Source: Viscum album | Lineage: Eukaryota > Streptophyta > Magnoliopsida > Santalales > Viscaceae | Reading direction: 5' to 3' | DNA length: 64,000 bases | NCBI GenBank assembly: GCA_963277665.1 | Contig: OY728142.1 | Location: forward strand, 12,600,001-12,664,000 | In this document: positions 12,689 through 26,929 of the stretch, piece after piece | How positions within the stretch are numbered: the stretch's first letter is position 1 | Layout of the letters: each line of letters opens with the position of its first letter | The notes under the pieces: model-generated | What the model was told of the DNA's origin: nothing | Seen by the model: the letters and a program-made list of their open reading frames with translations, nothing else | The model's database searches: none | Made by a program: the position numbers and the translations under genes

Positions 12689-15484
12689 TCTAGCATCCCG
12701 TGTTTTTAGAATGGATAAAATTATGGAGGGGTTTGAATTTTTATCATTTGGTGGGTGAGACATTATTTAAACTAAGTCTTTGAATTATATTATGAGATTC
12801 AGAACACGTAAACATGTTGTATTTAGATGTGTTTCTAATATTGAGAGGTGATTTGGGTTATCTATCAAGTTTTAGGAGCGTTAGGCTCCAAAACCTCAAA
12901 ACCAGAGAAGGTTGAAAAGGGAACATGGTTTATTTGAAACTGTGCAGGCCCCATGGGAAACCATACAACTAGTACATAGGGGATGTGGGTGTCACATGGT
13001 TAGTTCATACCATGCACACCAAGATTCATGGTTATGCAGTTTGATTCATGTTCTTGGTAGAGGTAAATTAGATGTTTCGTTCACTGTTTCACAAACTGGG
13101 TGCATGAACTGTTAAATAATCCTTCTTGTCTAGTGGATCAAGGATGGTTTGTTCATGGTTTTCCCAACCATGTGGCTAAACCATGTGTCTCTTTAAATGG
13201 TGTGAAATTCCCATTTTCCCCCTACATCCTTTTTATTTCTTTCTCCCCACTTCCTTCCCTATTACTTGTGCACAATAAGTCCTAGGAGATCCTCCTTCTT
13301 ATCCTCTAGGTATGAGAATATATCCCTTATACAACCTCCATTTTGAGTATTTTCAAGTGAATTGGATATCCCTGGTGAGCCTATTACTCATCGTTCATCC
13401 TTCATCATTTATCTTCTCACCTCTTGTCCAATCTTTATGTGAGATAATTCACTATATTTTAAGGGGAATGTCGGGTTCTTCAATTTCTCGTCTGCTAGAT
13501 TGAAAAAATCCTAAATATTGGATATGTGGACCATCCATGGTATAAGTTAGGTGGCCTTTATCCTTTACCCTAATGTCTTTATCATTTATAAAACATTTTT
13601 TGTGTCAGACTTCAATATTTTCATGTGACATATCCTTTTTATGAATTAATTATGTAGATCCTAATTTCTTAATCCTAGTTGGTCTTATATATTTAATTGG
13701 TATGTTTGATTGTCATTGAACATAAGTTCCTACCCACCCTTAAGGGTGTGTTCCACGAATATCTTTAATTCAATAATTGTTTTCTTATAAAACCCCTCAT
13801 TGAGGTGCATTTTCTTCTAAAATATAATGGTGGGTTAATTAAAATGTGAAGGGATGTGATATACCCCTATGTTATCCCTTGGTGTCCAACCCATATTTGA
13901 GGTGGTTATGGCGTAATTATTATAAAATTATATTAATGAATTTGTATGGAATTTTTGTTAGTATACCCTATTTTGAACTTCTTGTACGTATGTTTTCAAC
14001 TGTTATAGATAGTTCACCTGGACCTCTTATTTCTGGTGTTGGAATGAATTGAATAGTGAAACTAATGGTCTCTATTGAAATGGTATGGGGGAATGACCCT
14101 CTCTGTTTGAACTTGAGTTGTGTTGTGTAATGTTTACGAACATGGACTCTATAATTATTTATATATGGTTTTTCCTTGATTATTAAATTAAGTGGTTCAT
14201 TTCAGTTTAATGAAATTGGGTTTCATGGTCTTTCCACATGTTTCATGATTATGGTATGGATTATATGTATGGTGACACCCGAGGTTAAGTTGGGTTAAAT
14301 GCTTATAAATGATATATAGGAAATATCACATTTATATTACAATTAGTATCCCATGATTATTGGATGTTGAACAACATTTAAGGTACCTATTGAGAATGGA
14401 GTTTTACTCTCCCTTTCATTGGGTGTTGGGAATGTTGTCTCACACTGTAATACTGTAATTCGGGTGATGGGCACAACGTTCCACATTCCCATGGTTCGGG
14501 TATCGGGCATGAAGACTCACACCACTATCTCAAGTGATGGGAAATATGTTTCACTTTCATATGAGATTCAGGTCTTGTAGTCTTTCTTAATCTATTGTCT
14601 CAATATACCAGTCCTGGATTCTTGAGTTACACCCTAGGTCCAGCTAGCACCGAGTATCCATTTATATTCCTATAAATGTTCTTAGATATATAGTGAATAT
14701 ACATGTATACATTATATATATATATATATATTTAAATGATTATTATATATATATTGGGTGACATGTTTAGGGATATTTTAGATTATGTCGAAGCATGTAT
14801 GGTCACCTAGGTGTCCTCGATGTACCTGAGCTCGAATTGTTACATTTATTTCTTTACCTATTTCCTGATTTATTTATCATACCTATATACTATTTTATTT
14901 TATACTCATAGATTGGATTATAATTAGACACCATTTTTGGTGGCCTATATATTATAACTCACACCCTTCTAGATCTATCAATGCACTAGGGTACTCGAGA
15001 AGATCTCATGTTCGAAGTTCCGTAGACTATTACATGTGTTGTGCATTATACATGAGAGATTTGGAGCACACGACTGAGGTAGTACTCAAGATGCTCGTGG
15101 AGATCTGCATAGGGGTTTTTTATTCTTTCCTTTATTCCTGTATTTTATTGTATTTTCTATTGTATTTTTCCTACTTGTGATTTGTATCATCATACATACA
15201 CGCATTCATAGATTTTTTTATTATTTTCATTGTCTATTTTTTCATTTACTAGGTTTATTTTTCACTTCTTTTTCTTTAACTATATTTATTACACTATTTT
15301 ATATTGATAATATGTGATATATCATGGTGCTACTCTGATAATGAGTGTATAGTCTCCCCCAATAAATCACTATAGGACCCTTACTACTAGTCGGAAGCCT
15401 CTGGCGTACGGCGAGGTGCTCTTGAGGCCATGTGGTTTCTATAGTATATATTGGTTTCATAATTAGGTAGGAATTTAGGGTACA
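12689..15484 (+). repeat. Element G 3' LTR
   Basis: It is the direct repeat of 5505-8297, of nearly identical length (about 2.8 kb). A purine-rich tract at 12675-12687 precedes its first base. It ends at TACA (15481-15484), and the interrupted LTR of H resumes directly after. Open frames inside it (for example 12912-13115 and 13846-14052) are not conserved with the other copy. Confidence 0.82.
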
Positions 15485-18400
15485 TCCTTAGTAAAGTATA
15501 ATATATAACAAAAGGATATTGATGTAGATGAAAATATTTTAAAATTTTCACTAGAAAAATTCATGAGGAAGATAATCCTTTTAACTTTCAAATAACTTAT
15601 TTAAAATCTATAAATTTCCAAAATGTTATGGTAACAATTTTCTTTAAAAATAAACATATAATATTGTCAAGTAATATTAAAAATATTTAGTGTTAATGAA
15701 GATATGAAATTCATTTCATTCCATATAGATTTTAAAAAATCATTTCACACTTGGGTAAGAAAAATAAAAAGTATCTCATTCAGAAAATAATAGGAATATT
15801 CCATTTTAAAAAAATTAAAATTAAAACATGGATTAAAATGCATTTAAAATATTATAGGATTATATTAAAATTATTCTTTGAAAAATTTTAATGAAAATAT
15901 GGATATGAAAGAAATAATTTCTTGACCAAGTGGAAAAACAAATATAGTTTTTATTTAAAAGAAATATATCGGTATATTGGGTACTTAAAAAGTGGAAAAT
16001 GATGTCAAAAGATTTAATTTCAAAAATTAAACATATTATATTAAAATAAATTGGGTTTAATATATAAATATAAAATATTTCTCCCATTGGGTACTTAAAC
16101 ATAAACAAACCCGAATAATGATGAGATTGTGAAATAAACCCTTACCACTTTGGTAACTTCTTAATTGTAACCCCTTGAAAGGAATTAAATAAAATGAATC
16201 TTTAAATACCATGAATATAATTTTAAATCCTGATATATCATATAAAATGGGTAGTATATATGCCACAATATGGAATTATGTGGTGAATATTTCATATGTC
16301 TCATGAAAACAAAAGTGAGAAGAGAAACCCTTATCCCGGGTCTGACTTCTTTTATATATGTTAGGAACTCATGTATAATAAATATATATTTATTATAACT
16401 ATTTTATAGAACCATAATAATATATATCCTTACATATATGATTTACTTATAACCATTTATCACCCATTTAATAATAATTTTTTATTAAAATCATTATTCT
16501 ATGTGATAACTACTTCATTTTTCATATATATTTTAGTTTGGCGGTTCTAATCCATGAACAATGATCTTGGTTCCATAATTTATAGAATTTTAATGATGAT
16601 ATAAACATCATATAAATTTATTATATTTTTATTTAGAATCATTCATAAAATTTAGATATAGAAAAATTAATTACACCATTCATGGAGACGGTAGGTCGTA
16701 TGTATGCATGAATGATGTTTCCACATTTTGACAGATATAAAGAAAGACTGGAAAATAATAATTCATAATTCCATGATAAATTTTATATAATATATATAAT
16801 ATACATTCATTAAATATATAATTATTAATATACATTTAAATAATAAATGAAAAATGTATCACATCACTTCGTGGTGGTTGTATTCCACACGTACGCATGA
16901 ATAACATTATCATTTTCCATCATATAAGAAGGTAAAAATTTAGATATGATATTATAATGAAAAAAAAATATTAATTTCATAAATATCATAAATATTCATT
17001 ATTTCTATATTTTTAACCATCTATGTTAATTGGCGGTGAGAAACGAATTACATAGCTACGTGGAGACGGTAAGCTCCATGTATGCACAAGTGATGTTTTC
17101 ACTTTTTGTAAGATGGAAAAGAGGGGGAATATAGTTATAACATAATCATAACATAATATAATTATATTAGTAACACATGATTTGTTTTTTCATAATTTTT
17201 AAAATACATTAATTTGAAGTTGAAAAGAAATAATGTTGAAAGAGTCGGTAAAGACAACAACCTCTTCTTTGGTAGACTTCCTTTAGATATATTATTAAAG
17301 GACCTAGGGTTGGACTTTTAAAAGTTCCAAAACCACTATAATTTGGAAGCGGATTTTGATAACCTAATATAGTATGGTTTTTCTGAGATAGGTTTCTCAA
17401 TGTGGTGTAATGAATAGAGATAAGGGTTGCCTTTTTTTAAGTGAGGGGAGGAGAAAATCTTCGAATTTATTAAAGTATTAAATTAATATAAATTATTTTT
17501 ACTAACAAAATTTAAAAAATATATAATTATAATATAATATTAAGATGAGACAAAATAATCTCATAAAATAAAATTTATACAAGTTTTTTATGTTTTCACC
17601 CTTATCTTTTAATTTTAACCCCTCATTAACCCTTTTGACAATTACCATAATATTAATGTTTTCTACCATTTCAGCGTCAATATGTTACCATAAAAGTAAA
17701 AATGATACATACATGGAAAATGGTTGATATTTTAAACCATGTCCTATTAATTTTACCAATTATTAAGTTTTCATGAATTTTAAATAATTTAATAAAATAT
17801 TATTTATTATTAAATATCCTTAAGGTTATTTTTGACACCATTCATTTAATTTGACTTTGAATACATGAATACAAAGAGGGAATTTCAATATAATTATTTT
17901 AAACTTCCCTAACATGGAATATGTATATCTAAAATTAATTTAAGTCGATAATTAATCAAGATTTTATGACATCTAATATTTTTAAAATTGTTTATTTTAT
18001 GTATCTATTAGCTAAATTATTATTGTGTTGGCTTTGCATAAGAATTTAAGATAGTTATTAAATTACTAAATATTTAAAATAAATTACCATGATAAAAAAT
18101 AATTATTATTTAAAATAAAATGTTATAATAAAACTTATTTTTATTTACCCCTAACACAAAATTCAATATATATTAAAGGAGCTGAATTTATGGTTTTAGC
18201 TTTATCTTTTACATAAATATTATAACGTTAAAAATCAATGAAAGATGAGACAAAGTTGGAATATTTTTAAAACAATTATGGATATGGAGGAGATAAATTT
18301 TTCCAATAATATAAATTCAAGTGTTATGGTAATTTTTATTCCTCTTCATATTAGTTTTATCCTTAATTACTTGATTTACCCTTACCGTGATCACGATTAT

Positions 18401-19225
18401 TTACTACGTTTACAATTCATAATGACCAAAACTAAAAAATAAATATTTAAAAAAATTGTATGTAGTGATTAAAAATATGGAAAAAATATTTCAATGTTAA
18501 ATTTATATAATTATCAAAAAATTAATTTAAGTTTAAAATGAAAAATTCAAGGAAAATAGATTTTTAGAAAATGCCTTTTTAAGTATAAAAATTTTATAGT
18601 GAATTAAGCAATAAAATTTATTTCAATGAACATAATTGGATTATTAAAAATATAATTTATCTTATTTTAATTATAAACCATTATAAATGTAACTTTATAT
18701 GTTATTTAAATAAAAATATATTTTTCAATAAAAATAAGTATTTTTTTACTATTCACTGGAAAATTAATAATTTTAGAAAAATCCAAAAATTTCACACTAA
18801 GGTAATTTTGATATGTTTATTTAAAAATGATATTAATTTTTTAAAATAAAATTTATAGAATAGTTTGAAATTAATTCAAATTTCCACACACAAAATGAAA
18901 AATAAATCCATTTTTGAAGAAAATGTATTTTTGAACTATTAGTTGTTTTTAATTAAAATTGAGTAATTATTTATTATTAATAAATTAATTACATAAAAAA
19001 ATTATAAATATTTTCAATATGTGAATAATTATATTCGTACAAACCAATTAAATTTCTAGGTTATAACATAAATATTTAAATAATAACATGTTGTGTCTCG
19101 TTTAAGCTTGGTGTTGCGTGTTATATATGTTATCGAACATAGTGTTATTTTAAAATATTAGTGTTTTATATTCACTCTACTTAAATAAATTAAATACTTT
19201 AATCTTAAAATTGTTATTGGTAATC
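15485..19225 (-). repeat. Element H 3' LTR, main fragment
   Basis: It aligns with about 22265-25998 over its whole length. Landmarks include CCCTTACCACTTTG (16139/22911), GTGAGAAGAGAAAC-type blocks (16312/23078), GAGTCGGTA (17241/23990), and the GTGTTGCGTGTTATA block near 19110. The terminus near 19210-19225 corresponds to the TGTAACGACCC start of element C read on the other strand. Three related repeat units lie inside at about 16676-17110. The TATA box that is intact in the other LTR (24180-24187) is mutated here near 17431. Confidence 0.82.
16670..17115 (-). repeat. Triplicated unit of about 180 bp in H 3' LTR
   Basis: Three cores lie near 16676-16740, 16860-16915 and 17050-17110, spaced about 180-190 bp. 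On the plus strand each carries a variant of CATGGAGACGGTA followed by a GTATGCATGA-like block and then GATGTTTCCAC or a variant. The same triplication is present in the other H LTR and, reverse-complemented, in element C. Confidence 0.65.
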
Positions 19226-21413
19226 AAGGTTTTTTCATTTGAACATTCATTTATGAAAACCCCACATTGTAAAAAGAGTTAATAAAACTACCACTTATAA
19301 AGAGAGAAAATAAAATACGAATGTCATCTATAATTACACAGAAATGGGTTCCGAAATAGGAGAACATTAATGGGAATTTAAAAATGGAAGTTGAGAAGAA
19401 AACCAATTCCCAATTTCTAGTATATATTGATGGAGAACATGGGTTGGAGAATGTTAATGACCACAATTATAGAAATTGTTATGGGTAAAAATACCATCGA
19501 TTCATCAAAAATTATCAAAATCAGATAAAATTATTGTTTCAAAAACATTTTGTTATATTTGAGTAATTAATTTAACATATATGATAAAAATATAAGGAAA
19601 TATACTTATATGAAAATTATAATTTTATCCTTTAATCAATCTCCACAGCAATCTCATCCTTTCCCCAAACAACTAGTATGCAAGATGAATTTTTTTATGC
19701 CTTAAGAACTGAAATCATATTATAATAGATAAAATAATCTACAAATGGATAAAAATATATTCCTCCTTTCAATAAATTTTAACCAAAACTGAAATTTTTA
19801 CCACAAGATAAAGTAATATCCAAAATTTATAATCCTTCATATAAAAAATTAGTAAATTTTACTTCAAAATTTCCACAATAACACCAAAGGTTCAACTTAT
19901 ATTATAAACCTACATCCCAATTAACCTCAATAACAAATAAATTAATGAATTTTTTAACCTTAATGGAGATCTCATACCTTTTAAATTATATTAAAAATAA
20001 TAATTACATTCTTCTTAATTAATCCGTAATGATAAAGCATGAGTTAACCCTAATGGTTACATATACTTCAATCAAATGAAGAATCCCAAAAATATCATTA
20101 ATAATCAAGATAAATCACTAAATAATCTTATAATGTAGTGAAGTTCACCGGAATATCATTAATCAAATTTAGATATTAACATAAAAATTAATCCTTTTCT
20201 TGACCATAAATAATTCTGAAAATATCACATTTTCAATGAAACACTTTTTAAGCATCAATATTATCTATATCGCATTATCTAGTAGACCATAAAACATCAT
20301 ATACTAACCGAAAGGGTTATTTTAACCTCATTTTAGTATTATTCCAAAAACCCTATAAAAAATTTAATTCACCAAAAAATAATATCACTTAAAACCTCAA
20401 AAGGGTATCCATTCCTTTGAACTTATGGATTCTTAAAACTTATAAACCCATGATGATATCCATAAAACTTAAGTTATCCCCACATGAAAACATATGAGCT
20501 TCCAAAAATTAATACAATATTAATTCCTCAAATAAAATCACAAATTATTTCCATAAATCCATCAATTAAAAAAACATTATCAAAGATAACCTAGATCACT
20601 TTTTCATCAAATCACTAACCAATTTCAAGGGCGCCATTATAATCCAATTTACTTCATAATTGTTAATAATTATTGTTCCCAATAAATAATCACATCAATC
20701 CATACAATTAAATGATTGGAATAGTAAAGGTCCTTCCTTGGTCTTAGATTTAGCCCTTAGATTATGGAATTCTCTTGGATAGTTTACATATTCTCCACAT
20801 ATAATATATTGAACTATAAATGGTAACTTTGGATTAACTTCATATCCATCCATCAAAATGTTCATTTTTCATAGAAACTTCATTGATCTATGCCCTTATT
20901 TTTCACACATAAAAAAATTATATTCAATTGTGAAATTATCTAGGGTATATATTTCTACATTTCTATTATGAAGTAATATAAGATTTAATTCCCCCATGGT
21001 CTCCACCACATGAGATCTCTATGAACTCTATCATTCTCTTCATTGGTGAGTGTAAGAGTTGGTTAAAGTGAAATTTTTTATTCATATATTGTGATAAATG
21101 ATTAGGAATAATCACAATATATTTTAATCTAGTAATCATCTAATTTGGTATCTCATAATCACTGCATTTTCTATCACATTTATTTTTAATATGATTCTTC
21201 TTGGTTACATCCATTGACTAAAACCAAAAATAATATTATGAGAAAAAATAATTATTATGGTAAAAAAGATTATCTCTGGCTTAACAAAATTTTAGGATGC
21301 CATCTAATAGTTAGACTTATACTCAAAGTGATTTAAAGGAATTTTTTCACTAATTTATGTTTTCCTACATCTAGTTCCCAAGGATTCTACTAAACATCCT
21401 ATTAAATATAAAT
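19226..21413 (-). pseudogene. Internal region of H with 5' gag remnant, no pol
   Basis: Only about 2.2 kb separates the two LTRs. Next to the 3' LTR, 19270-19330 matches the reverse complement of about 55230-55290 in element C, the 3' end of that internal region. Near the 5' end, about 21190-21240 matches the C gag start: a minus-strand ATG at 21214 begins a short broken frame (MDVTKKNH.., stop after about 24 codons) that parallels the MDRSIRHQ.. start in C. Reverse transcriptase, RNase H and integrase were not recognisable. The primer binding site expected just left of 21414 is too decayed to be certain. Confidence 0.6.
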
Positions 21414-23427
21414 TATAAATACCCTAACCCTAGTATCCTAGAGGAAATGGTTACTTTAATAAATTGGAAATAGATACAAGGAATCAAATCCCAAAGGACT
21501 AAATATTTTATAAGTTGTGTAAAAAAAGATACATACTTGAATCTCTAATTATATTTTAGAATATAAAATAAAAACCATAGTGAAAGTGATTATTTTTCAA
21601 CCATGAACTCATTAAAACATTCCTCATTAATTTATTAGGGAAAGGAAACAAAATAAGGGTGAGATCAGATAATAATAAAGGGTTATATACAATAAAAAAA
21701 ATCATGAGTAAATAAGTTATAATCAATGCAGATATGTAAATTATTTTAAACACATGTCATTTAATCAATAACTTAAGGATAAAGAATAATATGGCAGTAT
21801 TAAATGAAGATTAAATAATTATATTTAAATAATAACATGATCTTGAAACATATATATATATATATATGTTTTTAAAAATAATCACATCAACATTGATAAT
21901 TGATTACATAATAATGGAATGTGTAATTTCAGAATTCATAAACACATTGTTGAGGCCTTATACGAAGATAGTTTAATCTATAGTTAGGTGTGCACCAAAA
22001 ACCTATTAAATGGGATAGACAACTAGTTTTTTTCATGATACTTAAAAATTAATCAATGGGATATGTAATTATAGGCCCCACCCTTCACTTAATAAATATA
22101 ATGCAGACATCATATGAATAGATGATACTACTTAATCAATATACCTTAAAAATCAATAACTTCATGTATTTGAAGAACTATCAAATAGAATTTCCATATT
22201 TTCCCATACAAAGATGAACATAAACCATCTAAAAAATCTATTGGATGGAATATTTAGATTATATATTTATAAAAGAATAATATCCACCAAATAATATTGA
22301 TATATATGAAGATACTTTTAAAATTTCATTGTAAATTCTTATGGAAAATACCCTATTTCACTTTGTAACCATGTATATAAAATCTAAAAAACAAATTTTA
22401 AAGAAAATAATTTCATAGAAAAAAAAATTGTAAATATTTAAATTATACTTAAAAAATGAGTGATAATTATGGTGTGAAATTTTATTCATGCAATATAAGT
22501 TAAAAACATTCCTTTCACACTTTTGTATGAAAACTGAAAGGTACCCCATTTGGAAAATGATAGAAATATTCCTTTTAAACCATTTTATAAAAATAATTAA
22601 TGGGTTAAAATATCTATAAAAAATAATTGGATAATAGTAAAAATATACTTTAAAACATTTTAAAAATTATATAAATATTGAAGAAAATGATTCCCAACCA
22701 AATAAAAAACAAATTTTCCTTAAAAATTATCTTGGGATCTTGAGTACATAAAGACAGTAAAGTAAAAGAAAAAAATCTAATTTCTATAAATAATATAAGT
22801 ATAATAAAATATATATTTTTAAATATATAAAGATCAAATATTTATCCTATTATATATTTAAACATAAATGATATAAAATTATGATAAGATTGTGAGATAA
22901 TCCCTTACCACTTTGCCAAATTTTTAATTGACACCCCTGTAGAAGTAATAAAATAAAAAAAACTTCAAATAAAATTAATATAAAATTAATAATGATATAT
23001 CATATAAAATGGTCAGTATATACTCAAACTAAAAGAAACAAGTGGTGAACATGGAAAATTTATTATGGAAAGAAAAGTGAGATGAGAAACACATACCTTG
23101 GGTTCGACTTCCTTTGTATGTGTTCGATCCTCTAGTAAAATAAATATATATTTGTTATAATTCCATTCTATAATATTAATCATATATATAAATCTATATA
23201 TGATTTAATTATAACCATTTATCACTCATTTATTAATAATTTTTTATTAAAATCATTGTTCTTGGTAACAATTGCTTCGTTCTTCATATATGTTTTGGTT
23301 TTATGGTTTTGGTCCTTGTACATTGATCAAGTTTAAAAAATTTCCATAATTTTAATCATGATATAAATATAATATAAATAATTCATATAATTATTTATAA
23401 TCATTCATAAAATCATACATAAAAAAT

Positions 23428-23870
23428 TAATTACACCATTCATGAAGACGGTAGGTTGTACATATGCATGAACATTGCTTTCACTTTTTGAAGGATGGAA
23501 AAAAGGAAAGGTAAATAATAATTAAACTTTATAGAATAATTTATAAATGGTATATATTCATTTAATACATCCATTTTACCATCCATGTAAATCATAAATG
23601 AAAAATGAATCACATTGCTTCTAGATTTGGTAGTCTACACGTATGCATGAGTGACGTTTTCATTTTCCAGCGGATTGGAAGGTAAAAAGATAGATGTGAT
23701 ATTAAAATTCTAGAAGAATATTTATTTCCTTAATATAATATATATTCATTCGTTCCATATTTATATACCTTTGAATAAAGTGGTGATAAAAATTAATTAC
23801 ACCGATATGCGGAGATGATAATCTGTATGTATGCACGAGTGATGTTTTCTCTTTTTGTAAGATCGAGAAG
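23428..23870 (-). repeat. Triplicated unit of about 180 bp in H 5' LTR
   Basis: Three cores near 23431-23500, 23606-23680 and 23793-23870 repeat at about 180-183 bp. They match the three units at 16670-17115 in the sister LTR one for one. The first retains CATGAAGACGGTAGG and GCATGAA. Confidence 0.65.
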
Positions 23871-24179
23871 AGATGGAATCTGTTTTTCCTATAATCATAA
23901 TAAAATTTCATTATTTTATATTATTTTAGTTACCATTTAATTATAGTTACAACACATTAGTAGGATGTTAAATAAGAAATAAACGTGAAAGAGTCGGTAT
24001 AGAAAATTACCTCTTCTTCACTAGACTTCCTTTAGATCTCCTTTTAAAGGACATAGGGTTATTCTTTAGGATGGAATAGAACATATATTAATTTTATAAT
24101 TATTTTTATAAGGTATTTGGGAAGTTTTTTATTGGTCTTGGTTTCTCAATGTGGTGAAAGAAAATAGAGAAGGGGTGTC

Positions 24180-24187
24180 CTTTTATA
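24180..24187 (-). promoter_or_regulatory. TATA box in H 5' LTR
   Basis: TATAAAAG on the minus strand is followed by GACACC and preceded by a C/T-rich block. This matches the clear TATAAAAGGACACC arrangement at 50598 in element C. Conservation across two old elements of one family supports a promoter role for the LTR. Confidence 0.6.
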
Positions 24188-26357
24188 AGTAAGGGGAGAG
24201 GTATTCTTGGAATTTCATAAAGTACTAAATTTATATAAACTGTTTTTCACATCAAAATTTTAAAAAAAATTAAAATTTGAATATAAAATGATTAATATTC
24301 AAAATAATCTCATCCAATAAAATTTAGGTAGGTTTTGGTTATGTTTTAACCGTTATCTCATAGTTTAAACCCATGTTAACCTTTTGAAAATTATCACAAT
24401 ATTAAATTTTGTACCCTTTAAGGGTCAATAATATTACAATAAAAATGAAAAAGGTAAATAAATGGACCATGGTTTATATTTTAATATATATCAAATTCAT
24501 CTATAAAAATAATATTTTTTTATTAATTTTAGATAATTTAATAAAATATTACATTTTATAAAATATTACAAATGTCATTTGGGACACTATTCATTTAATT
24601 TGACTTTAAATAGATAAATACAATGAGGGAAATATAATATAATCCTTTAAAACATGCATAAAATTTCATATGTATGTATAAATTTTTTGTAAAACAATAA
24701 TTCAACCAATTTGAATTACTTTTCTTATTTTTAAAATCATTTAATTAATTTTTCATTTAATTGAATAAATATTGTGTCGATGTTGCGTAATAATTTATGT
24801 TAATTTTAAATCAATGAAAATATAAAATAAATCTCCATGAAAAAATAATTTAATTCATATTTAAAATAAAATTTTATAAATAAACATATGTTTTATTTAT
24901 CCCTAACAAAAAATATGATAGTTATTAAAAGTAAGAAAGTGACATTTTCTGCTTTATATTATACATAAATATTATAAAGGTAAAAATTAATGAAATTTGG
25001 AAATGAGGTTAAATTTTTTTGAAACTTGTATTTAAATGGATTGTCTTTACTATTTAAATAATATAAAGGATTTATTTAGGGTTTTTTGTCCCTATTCTAT
25101 TATTTTTATCCTTAATTAATCAATTTACCCTTATCATATCGATTACTAATTACTATGATTAATGTACATAAAGACCAAAAATAAAATTATCTTATTTAAA
25201 AAATTTGAAACTCATGATTCCAAATATTGAATCAATTTTTCAATATTAAATTTATATAATTTTTAGTAATTAATTTATGATTAAAATGTAAAATACAGTA
25301 GAAAATATTTTTATAGAAAAAATTTCTCTTCAAGAATAAAAATTTTTTCATACTAAATAAAAAAATAAAATTGATTCAAATGAACATAATTGTATTATTA
25401 ATAATATAGTATAACCAATTATAATTTTAAACCATTTTAAAACAAAGTAAAACATTGTAAATTCCTGAAACAAAAACACAGTTTTAATTAAATTTTATAT
25501 TTTTCACTATTCAATATAAAATCAAATTTTCATAAAAATTAAAAAATTTGACCCTAATTGGATGAAATTAATTATAATTTCAACACAAAAAAATTATTTT
25601 TAATTTATATATTACAATTTCATAATTTTTTAGAAATTAATTATAATTCCCACACACAAAATGGAAAACAAAACCATTTTTGGAAGAAAATGTATATTTT
25701 TTTATAAATTGATTTTACTAAAAATAAAGAAATTGTTTATTATTAATATATTATTTACATAAAAAATATTATAAATACTTTCATAATGTTTTTAACCCTA
25801 TTTATAATTTCTTATTCAATGGCCAGGTAATCATGTTAATATTTAAATAATCATATTTTGTGGTTCGTTTTTGCTCGGTGTTGTTTGTTGTGTACGCTAT
25901 AAAATATATTGTTATTTTGAAATATTATGGTATTACATACCTATGTTATGAAATTAATTTAGTGAAATGAATTTAATTTTTATGGAAATCATTAAAAATG
26001 TGAAGACCTGGAAATTCCGTGGAAATTTTTTTTTAATACATGGGAATTTTAAGAGTCTGCGGTTTCTGACGGCGCTTGATTCCGAGGCCCGGTGTGCTCG
26101 GAATCAATTTCTGAAGTTTTGTTCGGGTACATTTAGTAAACATACATGTGGGTTTTTTTATCTTTTGAAGCGGTGCTAGGAATTGATATCTGAGGGCACC
26201 ATTGAACTCGCAGTGCCGGTATTCGCTTAAGGATACCTTTACCGCAGTTGCTTTTTATCGATATTGGGAATTAATTTCTTGGCGTTTCTAATTAAAATTA
26301 AATAAAAATTAGTGTAACACATTTTTATTTGAATGGTGGTTAAAAACACCAAGTGGA

Positions 26358-26388
26358 GGTTAGTGGTGGCACCCACCACACCCTAACC
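26358..26388. other. Foldback in U3 of A 5' LTR
   Basis: GGTTAG..GGTGG pairs with CCACC..CTAACC. The same structure is kept at 33034-33064 in the right LTR, where the core is the palindrome GTGGTGGGGCCCACCAC. It lies just upstream of the promoter region. Confidence 0.6.
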
Positions 26389-26929
26389 ACCCTTGGGAGG
26401 ATGTTTTAGGGTGGGGCCCACCTGAACCCTTTAACTCCTCTAAACCCCCCTTTAAACCCCTTGAGCTCCCCATTAATAGAGGAAACTCTTGGAATTACCC
26501 TTAATGGTGCCAACACAAATTAATTAATGACTTAATTAATTAATTTGAGTGATTAGAATTCTTTTGAATTCATTGTGCCAACATTAAAATAAGAGATCAT
26601 ATTCTTTTATTTTGGGATGGCATAATCCTTGGAGAACTTTATAGAACTCTTGGAAGAAAATCATCCTCTCGATGAAGAATGGTCCTCATCTTCGAACAAT
26701 GACGATACCATCTTCGATCTTCATCCAACTCACAAGAGAAGGAGCTGCCCGCGAGGAACGTCGATGACACTTCATCCTCGAAAGTTTCCCGACGTCCACG
26801 AATCAACGTTCACCCTCTTTCCGCGACTTCGACAACGTACTTCGAATCGAGGTAGGGGATTTGATTATTTTAATGTATGAATTTTACCCTCGGTCTTCGA
26901 TGTTTATTTTTGTTCGAAGGTGGCCAAAT

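Larger units (their letters stand above)
5505..15484 (+). mobile_element. Element G: decayed LTR retrotransposon nested in H
   Basis: Direct LTRs at 5505-8297 and 12689-15484 flank an internal region of about 4.4 kb. A degenerate tRNA-iMet primer binding site follows the left LTR and a purine-rich tract (AAGGTGGGGAGG) precedes the right LTR. The flanking pentamers are TCCTC at 5500-5504 and TCCTT at 15485-15489, a 4/5 target-site duplication. The insertion splits the left LTR of H. Neither reverse transcriptase nor integrase could be recognised inside, so the family is assigned only to LTR retrotransposons, probably gypsy-like from the primer site and terminal structure. LTR divergence is high, so the insertion is old. 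Confidence 0.82.
21414..25998 (-). repeat. Element H 5' LTR, main fragment
   Basis: This is the second long copy of the H LTR, collinear with 4660-5504 joined to 15490-19225. It is continuous through the point where G interrupts the other copy (about 22260). That continuity shows the two fragments on the left once formed one LTR. It is truncated at 25998 by element A, and its last roughly 20 bases lie beyond A at 35870-35890. A TA microsatellite occurs at about 21850. Confidence 0.82.

Noticed and set aside
26629..26880. 83-codon open frame in the A left LTR
   Set aside because: The aligned region in the right LTR (about 33295-33540) has frameshifts and stops, and the frame lies inside LTR sequence.
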